Translations under genes and position numbers: made by a program | Shown here: piece after piece, positions 42,593 through 52,678 of the stretch | Layout of the letters: each line of letters starts with the position of its first letter | Numbering within the stretch: the first letter of the stretch is position 1 | Assembly (NCBI RefSeq): GCF_019278465.1 | Contig: NZ_CP058983.1 | Coordinates: 2,231,501-2,295,500 of the forward strand | Origin: Tenacibaculum sp. AHE14PA | Lineage (GTDB): Bacteria; Bacteroidota; Bacteroidia; Flavobacteriales; Flavobacteriaceae | DNA length: 64,000 nt | Direction: 5' to 3' | Notes under the pieces: generated by a model | What the model was told of the DNA's origin: nothing | Seen by the model: only the letters and a program-made list of their open reading frames with translations | Database searches by the model: none

Positions 42593-45400
42593 TGTAACTT
42601 CTGGAGTTGTAATGTTTAAGACTGGACTTGCAGCTGATTCATTTCCTGCCGCATCTATAGCTTTAACAGTAAAAGAATATGCAGTTGTTGCATTTAACCC
42701 TGTAACATTATATGTATTACTAGTTGCTGTTCCTATTTTGGTAGTCCCTCTATAAACATCATATCCTACAACACCAACATTATCTATTGAAACTGTCCAG
42801 TTTAAAGTTAAACTAGCATCAGTTACGTTTGATGCTGCTAAGTTCGATGGTATTGTTGGAGCTTCAGTATCAGCAACTGCATTTGCAGTAAATGAACCTG
42901 TAAAAACTCCTCTACCATAAGTTGAAGCTATAATTTTATTCTCTGAATTATCTCCACTAACATTATAATAATCGAATGAAGTTACACTAACATCACTCAT
43001 ACCATTATACGCTTGAGACCAAACAGGGTTTGTATCGTTAAAATTAGAAGTAGACCATACCCCTAATTGTGTTGCTAAAATAGCTTCATTTCTATCTAAT
43101 GGGTTTTGTAAAATATCTCTTACTGGTATGTTTGGTAAATTACCTTCTTTACTCGTCCAGTCATTACCTCCGTTTGAAGTTGCCCAAACACTTGTTACAC
43201 CGTAATTATGAATTGTAACGAAAATATCATTTTCTGTTGCTCCTAATCTAACTGATGAAATAGCACCGACAAAAGGTGTATTTATAGCCGCCCAAGTTGC
43301 ACTTGAATTATTAACATTAGATAATTTTACTAATTTACCATTTGCTAAACCTACAAACCATCTGTTATTCGTAAAAGATGACGGTAAAAATGCTGTTGGT
43401 TTTGCATCTAATAAAGCATTTGTTAAAGTACCATTATTATTTGCCGCTACATTAATACTCATAATAGCATTTGCAGAAGCTGTAGATTTATTTGATAATA
43501 ATCTATTAGCATTACTATCATACCCCATTTGATTTACAAAATCTCCTGTTGCTTGATCACTTGCTAACGTTCCTGAAGAACCTCCTTGTCTTCTTCCTAA
43601 ACCATTCCATGGTAAATTAAACTTATATATCACATTATTAACATAAGTTGCGATCATATACTGACCATCTTTATCAACAAATGTGTAAAAACCATCACCA
43701 TCACTTAACTCTGTAGAGCTATTTACTCCTGGAGATGCATTTTTAAATGCTTGTGTACCGTTATCTTGTGCTCCTGCTGTTAATATTAAGTTAGAACTTC
43801 CAGGTCCATCAGGTCCAATTCCTGCTTTTACAAACTGAGTTACATTGTAACCTTTATTACGTGCACCAATTGTTCCACCTGCATTACCAGAATAGTAAAC
43901 TCCACCATCGTTACCAAATAACATTCTAGACGAAGAATTGTTTCCAAAAGCAATTGAATGTTGATCCGCATGTACATTGTTTGGTTGACCAAAGCCACCA
44001 TACCAGTGAGATAATTGAGACCAAGAGTTCCCACCATTACTTGTCTTAAACAAGTCAATTCCTCCAACATAAACAATGTTATCATTATTAGGGTCTGCTT
44101 CAATTACTAAATCATAAAAAGCTTGTCCTCTTGTAAAATCATTAGCAGCAATACCTGTATCGGCATCGTTTGGTAAAGGTGTTGCAGCGACAGAATTAAA
44201 ACCGTTTGTTGTTTTATATATAAGAACTGGAGCAGCTGATGTTGAACCCTGTGCTAAGACATATATTTTATTACCGTTTGTTGCAGATGGTTCTATTTCA
44301 ACTCTATTTGCATTTGCTAGCGGAGAAGCTACTGCTTCTGTCCAAGTAGCACCATTGGTAGAACCATAAACTTTACCACCACCTTCACCTAAGGCAGAAT
44401 TTATAGTACCCATCCATAATCTATTATCTGCTCCTACTTCTAAATCATTTGGTATATGATAATATGAAACACCGTCTCTTTCTGAACGCATGTTGGCAGA
44501 TTCAATTCTATTCCATGTTCCTCCATTATCAGTAGAACGATATAAACCTGCTGATTGCAGTCCTAACCAATTTGATGGACTAGCAGCTGCTCCGTAACGA
44601 AAAGCACCTACTGCTACAAATAATTCTGTAGAACTTCCATTATCCCAAGCTAAAACATCATTTACATAATGAATTCCTGATACAAATAAATTTGAAGCAT
44701 TAAAATTAATATCTCCTCCTCCTGCTGCAGGAATATTTAATGCTGTCCATGTAGTACCTCCGTTAATAGTTCTATATACACCATTACCAACAACATCACC
44801 TCCTGTATATTGTTCTCCTGTACCTACATACCAAATATTAGAGTTTCTAGGGTCTACTGTTATAGAAGTTACTGATAAATTACCTGGCACATTTTCTACT
44901 CTTTGCCATTGTGAATTTGCGCTACTAATATTATTATTAACCCATAAACCTCCACTTACACCACCAGCATAAACTTTATTGTTTGAAGTATCATTAGGGT
45001 CAAACATAATAACTCTAGTTCTACCTCCTACATTATTTGGGCCTCTTTCTGCCCATGAGTTTCCGCTATCTCCAGGAGATCTTTGAGCCTGTCTTTTTTG
45101 TACTAATTCGTTTCTTAATTTATTTAATCCATCTTGTTCTAATTTACCTGTTGATGGATTTATCGTTAATTCCCACATTTGCTCGAAATACCTATTAGGA
45201 GGTAAACCAAAATGTTTTCTCTTCTTTTTATCCCATTTTAAAGTTTCCTGATAAGGACTATTCTTTAAAAATTCTGAATACGTTTTTCTCTCTTTTTCAA
45301 GAGATAAAGCATTGTTTTCTGTAGAAAATTGCTTGTAACCTATTGTCGCAACAAGGGCTACAGACAAACTTCCAACTAATAATTTTAGCTTTTTGTTCAT
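41147..45400 (-). CDS. Large secreted BNR/VPS10-type beta-propeller protein with T9SS sorting domain
   Basis: 1417 residues. An N-terminal membrane or signal segment (LKLLVGSLSVALVATIGY) precedes a long region (about 100-830) full of Asp-box-type repeats such as TINGGTTWT, STDNGGTWNRI, KTSNGGNSWSQL and ATSNGGNDWTSK, as in sortilin/VPS10 and sialidase-like propellers. No sialidase catalytic set is apparent, so it is probably a binding or structural protein. FN3 (TEAPTIPSNLAASN), GEVED 1, FN3, GEVED 2 and a T9SS type A domain follow. It lies between the S8 and M43 genes, each with its own terminator. Confidence 0.9.
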   Translation of the reverse strand: MNKKLKLLVGSLSVALVATIGYKQFSTENNALSLEKERKTYSEFLKNSPYQETLKWDKKKRKHFGLPPNRYFEQMWELTINPSTGKLEQDGLNKLRNELVQKRQAQRSPGDSGNSWAERGPNNVGGRTRVIMFDPNDTSNNKVYAGGVSGGLWVNNNISSANSQWQRVENVPGNLSVTSITVDPRNSNIWYVGTGEQYTGGDVVGNGVYRTINGGTTWTALNIPAAGGGDINFNASNLFVSGIHYVNDVLAWDNGSSTELFVAVGAFRYGAAASPSNWLGLQSAGLYRSTDNGGTWNRIESANMRSERDGVSYYHIPNDLEVGADNRLWMGTINSALGEGGGKVYGSTNGATWTEAVASPLANANRVEIEPSATNGNKIYVLAQGSTSAAPVLIYKTTNGFNSVAATPLPNDADTGIAANDFTRGQAFYDLVIEADPNNDNIVYVGGIDLFKTSNGGNSWSQLSHWYGGFGQPNNVHADQHSIAFGNNSSSRMLFGNDGGVYYSGNAGGTIGARNKGYNVTQFVKAGIGPDGPGSSNLILTAGAQDNGTQAFKNASPGVNSSTELSDGDGFYTFVDKDGQYMIATYVNNVIYKFNLPWNGLGRRQGGSSGTLASDQATGDFVNQMGYDSNANRLLSNKSTASANAIMSINVAANNNGTLTNALLDAKPTAFLPSSFTNNRWFVGLANGKLVKLSNVNNSSATWAAINTPFVGAISSVRLGATENDIFVTIHNYGVTSVWATSNGGNDWTSKEGNLPNIPVRDILQNPLDRNEAILATQLGVWSTSNFNDTNPVWSQAYNGMSDVSVTSFDYYNVSGDNSENKIIASTYGRGVFTGSFTANAVADTEAPTIPSNLAASNVTDASLTLNWTVSIDNVGVVGYDVYRGTTKIGTATSNTYNVTGLNATTAYSFTVKAIDAAGNESAASPVLNITTPEVTISYCTSKGASVNDEYIQKVALGTISNTSTGGNGYSDFTSISTTLAKGSSNTITITPRWTGTTYDEGYGVFIDYNQDGDFSDAGETVYTKAPSKTTPVVGSFTVPTSATTGETRMRVVLKYNAIPTACEASFEYGEVEDYTVVIGGAQADTTAPSAPASLAASSVTQTTLTLNWSASTDNVAVTGYDVYQGATLLTSTAGTSTNITGLTAATAYTFSVRAKDAADNISAASNVVNVTTLSNQVSYCASKGNRSTYEWIDNVELGGMTNATAGNGGYGDFTSKVATLGQGSSNPMVISAAFASTAYTEHWAVWIDFNQDGTFADSEKVVSGSSSSANNLTATVAVPSNATLGQTRMRVSMKYNAAQTACETFADGEVEDYTVNIVGSTPNSGAIDSGISGEALGNEKSLNLMAYPNPAINNIQVKLASKSDNITYKIVNVIGRVVQRGRLDSSNINVSTLNTGMYILEVNDGQKSLTTKLMKK

Positions 45401-45430
45401 TCTGAAAGGTTTTATTTGAATTAAAATAGA

Positions 45431-45459
45431 AAAACCTGAGCAGGATTTGCTCAGGTTTT
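45431..45459 (-). terminator. Terminator of the M43 peptidase gene
   Basis: AAAACCTGAGCA/TGCTCAGGTTTT stem, then a T run on the minus strand. Confidence 0.85.
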
Positions 45460-45479
45460 TATTATGTAGGTATTAAAAA

Positions 45480-46910
45480 TTACTTTTTCATTAATTTAGT
45501 TGTTAATGATTTTTGACCATCATTCACTTCTAAAATATACATTCCTGTGTTTAAGTTAGATACGTTTATGTTAGAAGAATCTAAACGACCTTTTTGCACA
45601 ACTCTACCAATTACATTTACAATTTTATAAGTAATGTTATCAGCTTTAGATGCTAACTTAACTTGTACACTATTTACTGCAGGATTAGGGTATACCATTA
45701 GGTTGATGTTATCATCGTTTCCTAATCTTTCACCACTTACTGGGTTTTCTTCTCTAGCACTAGATACAATATTTACAGTATAGTCTTCTACTTCACCGTC
45801 TGCAAAAGTTTCACAAGCCGTTTGTGCTGCATTATATTTCATTGAAACACGCATTCTTGTTTGACCTAATGTTGCATTAGATGGTACAGCAACTGTTGCT
45901 GTTAAGTTATTTGCGCTTGATGATGATCCTGAAACTACTTTCTCGCTATCTGCAAATGTTCCGTCTTGGTTAAAGTCAATCCATACTGCCCAGTGCTCTG
46001 TATATGCTGTACTTGCAAATGCTGCACTTATTACCATTGGGTTTGAACTTCCTTGACCTAATGTTGCTACTTTAGAGGTAAAATCTCCGTAACCTCCATT
46101 TCCTGCAGTTGCGTTAGTCATTCCTCCTAATTCTACATTATCAATCCACTCATAAGTAGATCTGTTTCCTTTTGATGCACAATAAGAAACTTGATTTGAT
46201 AAAGTTGTTACATTTACAACATTACTAGACGATGATACATTTCCTGCAGCATCTTTTGCTCTTACAGAAAAAGTATATGCTGTTGCTGCTGTTAAGCCCG
46301 TAATATTTGTAGATGTTACTGTAGAAGAACCTAATTTAGCTGCTCCTTGGTATACATCATAACCTGTTACCGCTACGTTATCTGTAGATGCTGACCAGTT
46401 TAATGTTAAACTTGTTTGAGCTATACTTGATGCTGACAAACTAGCCGGTGTACTTGGTGCAGTAGTATCTGCTTGTGCCCCTCCAATTACAACCGTGTAA
46501 TCTTCTACTTCCCCATATTCAAAAGAAGCCTCACATGCTGTTGGTGTTGCATTGTACTTTAATACTACACGCATTCTTGTTTCTCCTGTTGTTGCTGATG
46601 TTGGTACGGTAAAAGATCCAACTACTGGTGTAGTTTTTGAAGGTGCTTTTGTATACACTGTTTCTCCTGCATCAGAAAAATCGCCATCTTGGTTATAATC
46701 TATAAACACTCCATATCCTTCATCGTATGTAGTTCCTGTCCACCTTGGAGTAATAGTAATCGTATTAGACGATCCTTTTGCTAAAGTAGTTGAGATTGAT
46801 GTGAAGTCTGAATATCCGTTTCCTCCTGTTGAAGTATTACCTATTGTTCCTAAAGCAACTTTCTGAATATATTCATCATTTACACTTGCTCCTTTCGATG
46901 TACAATAGTT
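45480..46910 (-). repeat. C-terminal cassette copy 3
   Basis: The third copy of the 1.45-kb region. It shares most variant positions with copy 2, while the FN3 part differs locally (KLGSSTVTST). Confidence 0.93.
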
Positions 46911-47906
46911 TGTTCCTGTTGGTGGCGTTGTTCCTCCTCCAAATTTATCTGATAAAGCTAAAGCTCTTCTAGAACCACCTGCCAATAATACTGCACGCAT
47001 TCTATTTTTTTGTCCTGTTGTAAATAAATTCATACATGAATCATCTGAGTAATCCATATAGTTCTCTACCATATCCAAAGAACCACAAGAAGAATGTGTT
47101 GATGCACAACCGTAGTTTGCTGCGTCCGATTCTGGTGTATCAGATACGAAATCATCAACTCCACAACCACCGTCACCCCAAATGTGACGTAAGTTTAAAT
47201 AGTGACCTACCTCATGAGTAGTTGTTCTACCACCATCAAACGGAGCTTGAGCTGTACCTGTTGTACCAAAATATTGATCTGCCATTACAACTCCGTCTGT
47301 AGAAGCTGCTCCTCCAGGAAATTGTGCATATCCTAAAATAGTACCTCCTGTTGGTCTTGTAATGTTATCAACAATCCACATATTTAAATACTCTGCAGTA
47401 TCCCATGGGTTAACACCTCCTTGAGATGCTCTTTTCATTTTATTTTCTCCTGTAAGCCAAGTAGAAGTTCCAACCTGCGTTCTGGTAATACCAGATGTTG
47501 CATTTCCATTTGGATCAACAGTTGCTAATTTGAATTCAATTTGTGAATCGGCAGCTTGAGACCATTTGTTATTTCTATCAGAATTAGTTCTTCTGAAATC
47601 TTTATTTAATACATCTAATTGAGATTGAATTTGAGCTGTACTAATATTGTTAGATGAGTTTGTGTATAAAATATGAACAACTACAGGAAGGGTTATAATG
47701 TTACCTGACACTTTGCTGTGACGGCTTTCCATTTCTTTTACTCTTTTTTGAGTAAATTCTTCTATCTGTGCCATTCTTTTTTCAAGACCTGGATCTTGAG
47801 CCATCCTTTCCTCTAAGTCTTCCATCGCATGACAGGTTCTTTTTTCCTGTGCAAAAGATGCTGTTACAAAAAATACGCACATAAGTGCCAAAGTAATTTT
47901 TTTCAT
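45480..47906 (-). CDS. Secreted M43 zinc metallopeptidase (cytophagalysin type) with T9SS sorting domain
   Basis: 808 residues. Signal peptide MKKITLALMCVFFVTASFAQ, pro-region, then the metallopeptidase domain with zinc motif H231-EVGH-YLNLR-H241 followed by IWGDGGCG and the Met-turn NYMDYSDDSCMNLF. The position normally Gly in the third ligand motif is Asn here, as in some Bacteroidota members. GEVED 1, FN3, GEVED 2 and a T9SS type A domain (LMVYPNPAVNSVQVKL) complete it. It would digest proteins outside the cell. First of the three leftward T9SS genes. Confidence 0.95.
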   Translation of the reverse strand: MKKITLALMCVFFVTASFAQEKRTCHAMEDLEERMAQDPGLEKRMAQIEEFTQKRVKEMESRHSKVSGNIITLPVVVHILYTNSSNNISTAQIQSQLDVLNKDFRRTNSDRNNKWSQAADSQIEFKLATVDPNGNATSGITRTQVGTSTWLTGENKMKRASQGGVNPWDTAEYLNMWIVDNITRPTGGTILGYAQFPGGAASTDGVVMADQYFGTTGTAQAPFDGGRTTTHEVGHYLNLRHIWGDGGCGVDDFVSDTPESDAANYGCASTHSSCGSLDMVENYMDYSDDSCMNLFTTGQKNRMRAVLLAGGSRRALALSDKFGGGTTPPTGTNYCTSKGASVNDEYIQKVALGTIGNTSTGGNGYSDFTSISTTLAKGSSNTITITPRWTGTTYDEGYGVFIDYNQDGDFSDAGETVYTKAPSKTTPVVGSFTVPTSATTGETRMRVVLKYNATPTACEASFEYGEVEDYTVVIGGAQADTTAPSTPASLSASSIAQTSLTLNWSASTDNVAVTGYDVYQGAAKLGSSTVTSTNITGLTAATAYTFSVRAKDAAGNVSSSSNVVNVTTLSNQVSYCASKGNRSTYEWIDNVELGGMTNATAGNGGYGDFTSKVATLGQGSSNPMVISAAFASTAYTEHWAVWIDFNQDGTFADSEKVVSGSSSSANNLTATVAVPSNATLGQTRMRVSMKYNAAQTACETFADGEVEDYTVNIVSSAREENPVSGERLGNDDNINLMVYPNPAVNSVQVKLASKADNITYKIVNVIGRVVQKGRLDSSNINVSNLNTGMYILEVNDGQKSLTTKLMKK

Positions 47907-48200
47907 ATTGAAGGGTTATTAAGTTAGTTAAAATAGATTTAAATAGAAATGATACATTCACAATAAAAATCCATTTTTTTAAATAAATGAAAGGCAAATA
48001 TATGAAAAAACATAAATAATCCTACTTTTATAGTGGTTTTTGTATATTTTCTATAAAATAAACAAGTATAAAAATCACATAAACCCAGTGATGCTGTAGG
48101 TTTTTAATGTTTTATATATTTAATATTCAAAAACACTTAATAGCTCATAATTATTATATTTTGCAAAAATTAATTGTATTTTTATTAAAAATTTACAAAA

Positions 48201-49862
48201 ATGCTTCAAGTTAAAAATTTAGAAATAAGTTTTAAAAACGCACCTCCTGTTATTCAAAATATTACTTTTAGTTTACAACAAACTGAAATACTAGGTATTG
48301 TAGGAGAAAGTGGAAGTGGAAAATCGGTAACTTCGTTAGCTATTTTAGGTTTATTACCTAATTTTGCTGCTATTAAAGGTGAGGTGTTATTTAATGATCA
48401 AAATTTATTGACTTACACCAATAAAGAATTTCAAAAAATTAGAGGTAGTAAAATAGGAATGATTTTTCAAGAACCGATGAGTTCTTTAAATCCGACTTTA
48501 TCTTGTGGTTTTCAAGTTTCTGAAGCTTTACAACAACACACAAGTTTATCAAAAGATGAAATAAAAGAAGAGGTAATTTCTTTATTTAAAAAAGTAAAAC
48601 TACCAAGGCCTGAAAGTATTTTTAATTCCTATCCACATCAAATTAGTGGTGGTCAAAAACAACGTGTAGTTATTGCAATGGCAATTGCTTGTAAACCAAA
48701 AATTTTAATTGCTGACGAACCAACAACAGCTTTAGATGTTACGGTTCAGAAAGAAATAATTTTACTTTTAAAAGAATTACAAGAAGAATATAAAATGGGA
48801 ATTATTTTTATTTCTCATGACTTAGCCCTGGTTTCTGAAATTGCAGATAATATTATTGTTATGCATAAAGGTAAAATTATCGAGCAAGGTAAAGCTGTTG
48901 ATTTATTTATCCATCCAAAAGAAAATTATACCAAAGCGCTTATAAACTCTAAACCGAATACTAAAAAACGTTTTAAAATATTACCAACTGTTACTGATTT
49001 TATTAACGACACTGTAAATACTTCTTTATATAGTAATGAAGAACGTGATGAGTTTCATCAAAAAATATATAACCAACCGCCATTATTAGAAATTAAAAAT
49101 CTTCATAAAAATTTTATTTCTAATGCTTCTTGGTTTTCCAAACCTACTGTTGTAAAAGCGGTAAATAATGTGTCTTTTAAAATTTATGAAGGTGAAACTT
49201 TAGGTTTGGTAGGAGAGAGCGGTTGTGGAAAAACCACATTAAGTAGAACTATTTTACAATTAGAAAATGCTTCTTCAGGAGAAATTATTTACAACGGGCA
49301 AGATATTACGAAGCTATCAAAATCAGCATTTAAAAAATTACGAAAAGAAATTCAAATTATATTTCAGGATCCTTTTTCATCTTTAAACCCGAGAATTACT
49401 GTTGGTAATGCGATTCTCGAACCCATGAAAGTTCACCATATTTTAAACTCATCAAAAGAAAGAAAAGAATACGTGTATAATTTATTGGAGAAAGTTGGCC
49501 TAGAAAAGTCACATTTTAATAGATATCCGCATGAGTTTTCTGGCGGACAACGCCAACGAATTGGTATTGCGCGTACTATTGCTTTACAACCAAAATTAAT
49601 TATTTGCGATGAATCTGTTTCTGCTTTAGATGTATCGGTACAAGCGCAAGTTTTAAATTTACTGAATCAATTAAAAGCTGAATTTAATTTTACTTATATT
49701 TTTATTTCCCATGATTTATCTGTTGTAAAATATATGGCCGATCAATTGGTGGTAATGAATAATGGTAGGGTAGAAGAAATTGCTGATGCTGATGAAATTT
49801 ACAATAACCCAAAGACCGACTATACCAAAACATTAATAGCAGCAGTACCTAAAGGACTCTAA
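48201..49862 (+). CDS. Peptide/nickel-type ABC transporter ATPase, DppD-DppF fused
   Basis: 553 residues with two ABC domains. Domain 1: GESGSGKSVTSLAILGLLP, YPHQISGGQKQRVVIAMAIA, ILIADEPTTALDVT. Domain 2: GESGCGKTTLSRTILQL, YPHEFSGGQRQRIGIARTIA, LIICDESVSALDVS. In domain 2 the Walker B ends DES in place of DEP. The oligopeptide-transporter C-terminal motif is seen after each domain. The permease and binding-protein genes are not adjacent, as is common for this fused form in Bacteroidota. Likely powers oligopeptide import. Confidence 0.94.
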   Translation: MLQVKNLEISFKNAPPVIQNITFSLQQTEILGIVGESGSGKSVTSLAILGLLPNFAAIKGEVLFNDQNLLTYTNKEFQKIRGSKIGMIFQEPMSSLNPTLSCGFQVSEALQQHTSLSKDEIKEEVISLFKKVKLPRPESIFNSYPHQISGGQKQRVVIAMAIACKPKILIADEPTTALDVTVQKEIILLLKELQEEYKMGIIFISHDLALVSEIADNIIVMHKGKIIEQGKAVDLFIHPKENYTKALINSKPNTKKRFKILPTVTDFINDTVNTSLYSNEERDEFHQKIYNQPPLLEIKNLHKNFISNASWFSKPTVVKAVNNVSFKIYEGETLGLVGESGCGKTTLSRTILQLENASSGEIIYNGQDITKLSKSAFKKLRKEIQIIFQDPFSSLNPRITVGNAILEPMKVHHILNSSKERKEYVYNLLEKVGLEKSHFNRYPHEFSGGQRQRIGIARTIALQPKLIICDESVSALDVSVQAQVLNLLNQLKAEFNFTYIFISHDLSVVKYMADQLVVMNNGRVEEIADADEIYNNPKTDYTKTLIAAVPKGL

Positions 49863-49918
49863 CTTTTTTCAATGCTTTATTAATAGTATATTGCACCGTT
49901 AAAAACGAAAAGAAAAAT

Positions 49919-50935
49919 ATGAAAATTATAGTTCCAATGGCAGGAATCGGGTCTCGTTTAAGACCTCATACATTAACAACTCCAAAGCCATTAACAGTTA
50001 TAGCTGGTAAGCCAATTGTACAACGTTTAGTTGAAGATATTACTTCGGTTGTAAACCAACCTATAGAAGAAATTGCTTTTATAATTGGTACTGCTGCAAA
50101 GGGTTTTCCTGCAGATACTAAAGATAAGTTAATTGCTATTGCAGAAAGTTTAGGTGCCAAAGGTTCTGTGTACGTTCAAGAAGAAGCGTTAGGAACAGCT
50201 CATGCAATTTATTGCGCAAAAGAATCATTAACAGGTTCTTGTGTTGTTGCTTTTGCTGATACTTTATTTAAAGCAGATTTTACGTTAGATGCAAATGCTG
50301 ATGGTGCTATTTGGGTAAAACAAGTAGCAGATCCTGGTGCATTTGGTGTTGTAAAATTAAAAGATGGAGTTATTACTGATTTCGTTGAAAAACCGAAAGA
50401 ATTTGTTTCTGACTTAGCAATTATCGGAATTTATTATTTTAAAGATGGTGATAAAGTTCGTGAAGAAATAAAGCATTTAATTGATAATGATATACGCCCT
50501 TCTGGAGAGTTTCAATTAACTGAGGTTTTAGAGTCTTTAAAGCAACAAGGGGCAAAATTTATTCCTGGTAAAGTTGATGCTTGGATGGATTGTGGTAAAA
50601 AAGATCCAACCGTTGATACTAATAAACAAGTTTTAGGTTTTGAACAAGCTGATGGCAACAATTTAGTTGCTAACGATGTTGTGTTAGAAAATTCAGAAAT
50701 TATTCAACCTTGTTTTGTGGGTAAGAATGTGGTTTTAAAAAACACTAAAATCGGACCTTTTGTTTCTATCGGTGAAAATAGTGTTGTTGAAAATTCAACA
50801 ATCATAAATTCATTAATTCAAACAAATGTTCATATTTCTAATGCAAAATTAGACAATGCAATGATTGGTAATCATGCCAAATATAATGCTAATTATACAT
50901 CAGTAAGTATAGGTGATTATACAGATCTTACATAA
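49919..50935 (+). CDS. Sugar-phosphate nucleotidyltransferase with left-handed beta-helix end
   Basis: 338 residues. The nucleotidyltransferase signature MAGIGSRLRPHTLTTPKPL is at the N-terminus, with ALGTAHAIYCAKESLTG and FVEKPKEFVSDLAIIGIYYF after. The last 90 residues form a hexapeptide-repeat helix (VVLENSEIIQPCFVGKNVVL, TKIGPFVSIGENSVVENSTI). It resembles glucose-1-phosphate thymidylyl- or GlmU-type uridylyltransferases; the sugar is uncertain. First gene of an operon with the TPR, DUF4292 and EnvC-like genes, suggesting envelope or surface polysaccharide work. Confidence 0.9.
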   Translation: MKIIVPMAGIGSRLRPHTLTTPKPLTVIAGKPIVQRLVEDITSVVNQPIEEIAFIIGTAAKGFPADTKDKLIAIAESLGAKGSVYVQEEALGTAHAIYCAKESLTGSCVVAFADTLFKADFTLDANADGAIWVKQVADPGAFGVVKLKDGVITDFVEKPKEFVSDLAIIGIYYFKDGDKVREEIKHLIDNDIRPSGEFQLTEVLESLKQQGAKFIPGKVDAWMDCGKKDPTVDTNKQVLGFEQADGNNLVANDVVLENSEIIQPCFVGKNVVLKNTKIGPFVSIGENSVVENSTIINSLIQTNVHISNAKLDNAMIGNHAKYNANYTSVSIGDYTDLT

Positions 50936-51884
50936 TAAAAGAAGCAATCAAGAATCAAGAATTAAGGTGTTTTTATCTTTTTTCTTGATTCTTTATTCTC
51001 TCTTTATCTACTCTCAAGACAGCATTCCTGCTGCCGTAGGTGTTATTGAAAAAAATGACATCCAGTTTCAAGATAACTTTTTTAAAGCACTCTCTCAAAA
51101 AGCAGTTTATAACTACAAAAAAGCCATTGAGTATTTAGAAAATTGTAATGAACTAGTACCAAATAATAAAGCCGTATTATTTGAACTTTCTAAAAATTAC
51201 CTAAAACTAGGTAGAAGTAATGAGTCTTTAGAATATATACATTTAGCCCTGCTTAAAGAGCCAAATAATTTATGGATGCTAGAGCATAAAGTAACTATTT
51301 TAAGAAGGCTTGCAAATTTTAATGATGCGATAGTTACCCAAGAAAAAATTGCAGAAAAACATCCGAAGAAAAAACAATTATTAGTTTTTTTACATTTACA
51401 GAATAGAGATATTCCTGCTGCAAAAATAGTTTTATCGGAGTTAAAAGGGGATAGGCTATTAAACGCTAGACTTCGAAGAATTGAGGAAAAACTTTATGAA
51501 ACTGAAGTTAAAAAAATCAAAAAGAAAACAGAAAACACAGATTTACGTGCAACTTTCGAGAAACAAAAAACATACAGTAGCTTACAACTTTTATTAAACG
51601 ACTTAACAGCAAGCAATCATGTTGATTTATTAAAATACAGTGAGCAAGGTTTAACGTTGTTTCCAGCCCAACCATTTGTTTATTTAATGAACGGTAAAGC
51701 GCTTAACAATACTAAAAAATATAAAAAAGCATTACAAAGTTTGCAAAACGGCATTGATTTTGTAATTGATAATAACGAAATTGAGGCAAAATTTTATACA
51801 GAAATGGCAAGAGCTTATCAAAAATTAAATAACCCTAAAAAGGCGGATTTATTTAAAAGCAAAGCCAAGCAAATTCTAAAATAA
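50913..51884 (+). CDS. Secreted TPR protein
   Basis: 323 residues from ATG 50913, which overlaps the upstream gene by 23 bp. A GTG at 50967 is an alternative start directly before the hydrophobic signal (VFLSFFLILYSLFIYS). Mature part holds TPR repeats: YKKAIEYLENCNELVPNNKA, YLKLGRSNESLEYIHLALLK, and YKKALQSLQNGIDFVIDN near the C-terminus. Role unknown; the neighbouring DUF4292 lipoprotein and EnvC-like protein suggest the cell envelope. Confidence 0.85.
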   Translation: MIIQILHNKRSNQESRIKVFLSFFLILYSLFIYSQDSIPAAVGVIEKNDIQFQDNFFKALSQKAVYNYKKAIEYLENCNELVPNNKAVLFELSKNYLKLGRSNESLEYIHLALLKEPNNLWMLEHKVTILRRLANFNDAIVTQEKIAEKHPKKKQLLVFLHLQNRDIPAAKIVLSELKGDRLLNARLRRIEEKLYETEVKKIKKKTENTDLRATFEKQKTYSSLQLLLNDLTASNHVDLLKYSEQGLTLFPAQPFVYLMNGKALNNTKKYKKALQSLQNGIDFVIDNNEIEAKFYTEMARAYQKLNNPKKADLFKSKAKQILK

Positions 51885-51907
51885 TTGTCTTTCCACTTAT
51901 AAATTAT

Positions 51908-52678
51908 ATGAAATACTTTACAGTACTTATTGTCTTATTTATAGGATTTACCTCGTGTAAATCAACTAAAATAGCTACCAATAATTTGGTTGAAATTAAA
52001 GAAATGTCTGCCAGAAAAGTGGCAAAAAAACATATTTCGGCAAATTTCGATGAAAAAACGATTGATGCACGTTTAAAGGTTAATTATAAAAATACTAAAG
52101 ATGATGTTGGTTTTTCAGTACGAATGAAAATCAAAAAAGATGAAGTTATTTGGTTAAAAGGAACTAAATATATTACTGTTTTTAAAGCCAAAATTACTCC
52201 TACAAAAGTACAGTTTTATTCTTCTTTTTATAAAAATTATTTCGATGGAGATTTTTCTATGTTAAAGGAATTATTAGGAACTGATATTAACTTTCAGCAA
52301 TTACAAAACATGTTGTTGGGCCAATCTTTATTTAACGTAAAATCTGAACGTCACGAGGTAGAAATTATTGAAAAATCATATCAACTATCACCTAAAAAGC
52401 AAGCTATTTTATTTGATTTGTTTTTTAATATAAATCCGCTTCATTATAAACTAAACAAACAATCGGTTGTAAACTCAACAAAAAATCAGCGTTTAGATAT
52501 ATCATATCCTACATATTTGAATAAAAAAGGAGTGTTATTTCCTGAAAAAATTAATATTAATGCAAAACAAAACAATAAGTTTACTGTTATTGATATTACA
52601 ACACGCTCGGTAGAGTTTGATACAAAATTGAATATTGATTTTAGAATGCCTAACGGTTATAAAGAAATTAAATTATAA
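51908..52678 (+). CDS. DUF4292 family lipoprotein
   Basis: 256 residues with a lipoprotein signal peptide (MKYFTVLIVLFIGFTSCKS, lipobox Cys17). The rest is beta-rich and resembles the LolA/LolB-like fold suggested for DUF4292. Its stop (52676-52678) shares one base with the ATG of the next gene, so translation is coupled. Always next to an EnvC-like gene in the Bacteroidota that I recall; the exact function is unknown. Confidence 0.88.
   Translation: MKYFTVLIVLFIGFTSCKSTKIATNNLVEIKEMSARKVAKKHISANFDEKTIDARLKVNYKNTKDDVGFSVRMKIKKDEVIWLKGTKYITVFKAKITPTKVQFYSSFYKNYFDGDFSMLKELLGTDINFQQLQNMLLGQSLFNVKSERHEVEIIEKSYQLSPKKQAILFDLFFNINPLHYKLNKQSVVNSTKNQRLDISYPTYLNKKGVLFPEKININAKQNNKFTVIDITTRSVEFDTKLNIDFRMPNGYKEIKL

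Noticed and set aside
48201..49862. Antibiotic-resistance or bacteriocin exporter
   Set aside because: The two ABC domains and their C-terminal motifs match the oligopeptide/nickel import type, and no membrane component is fused.
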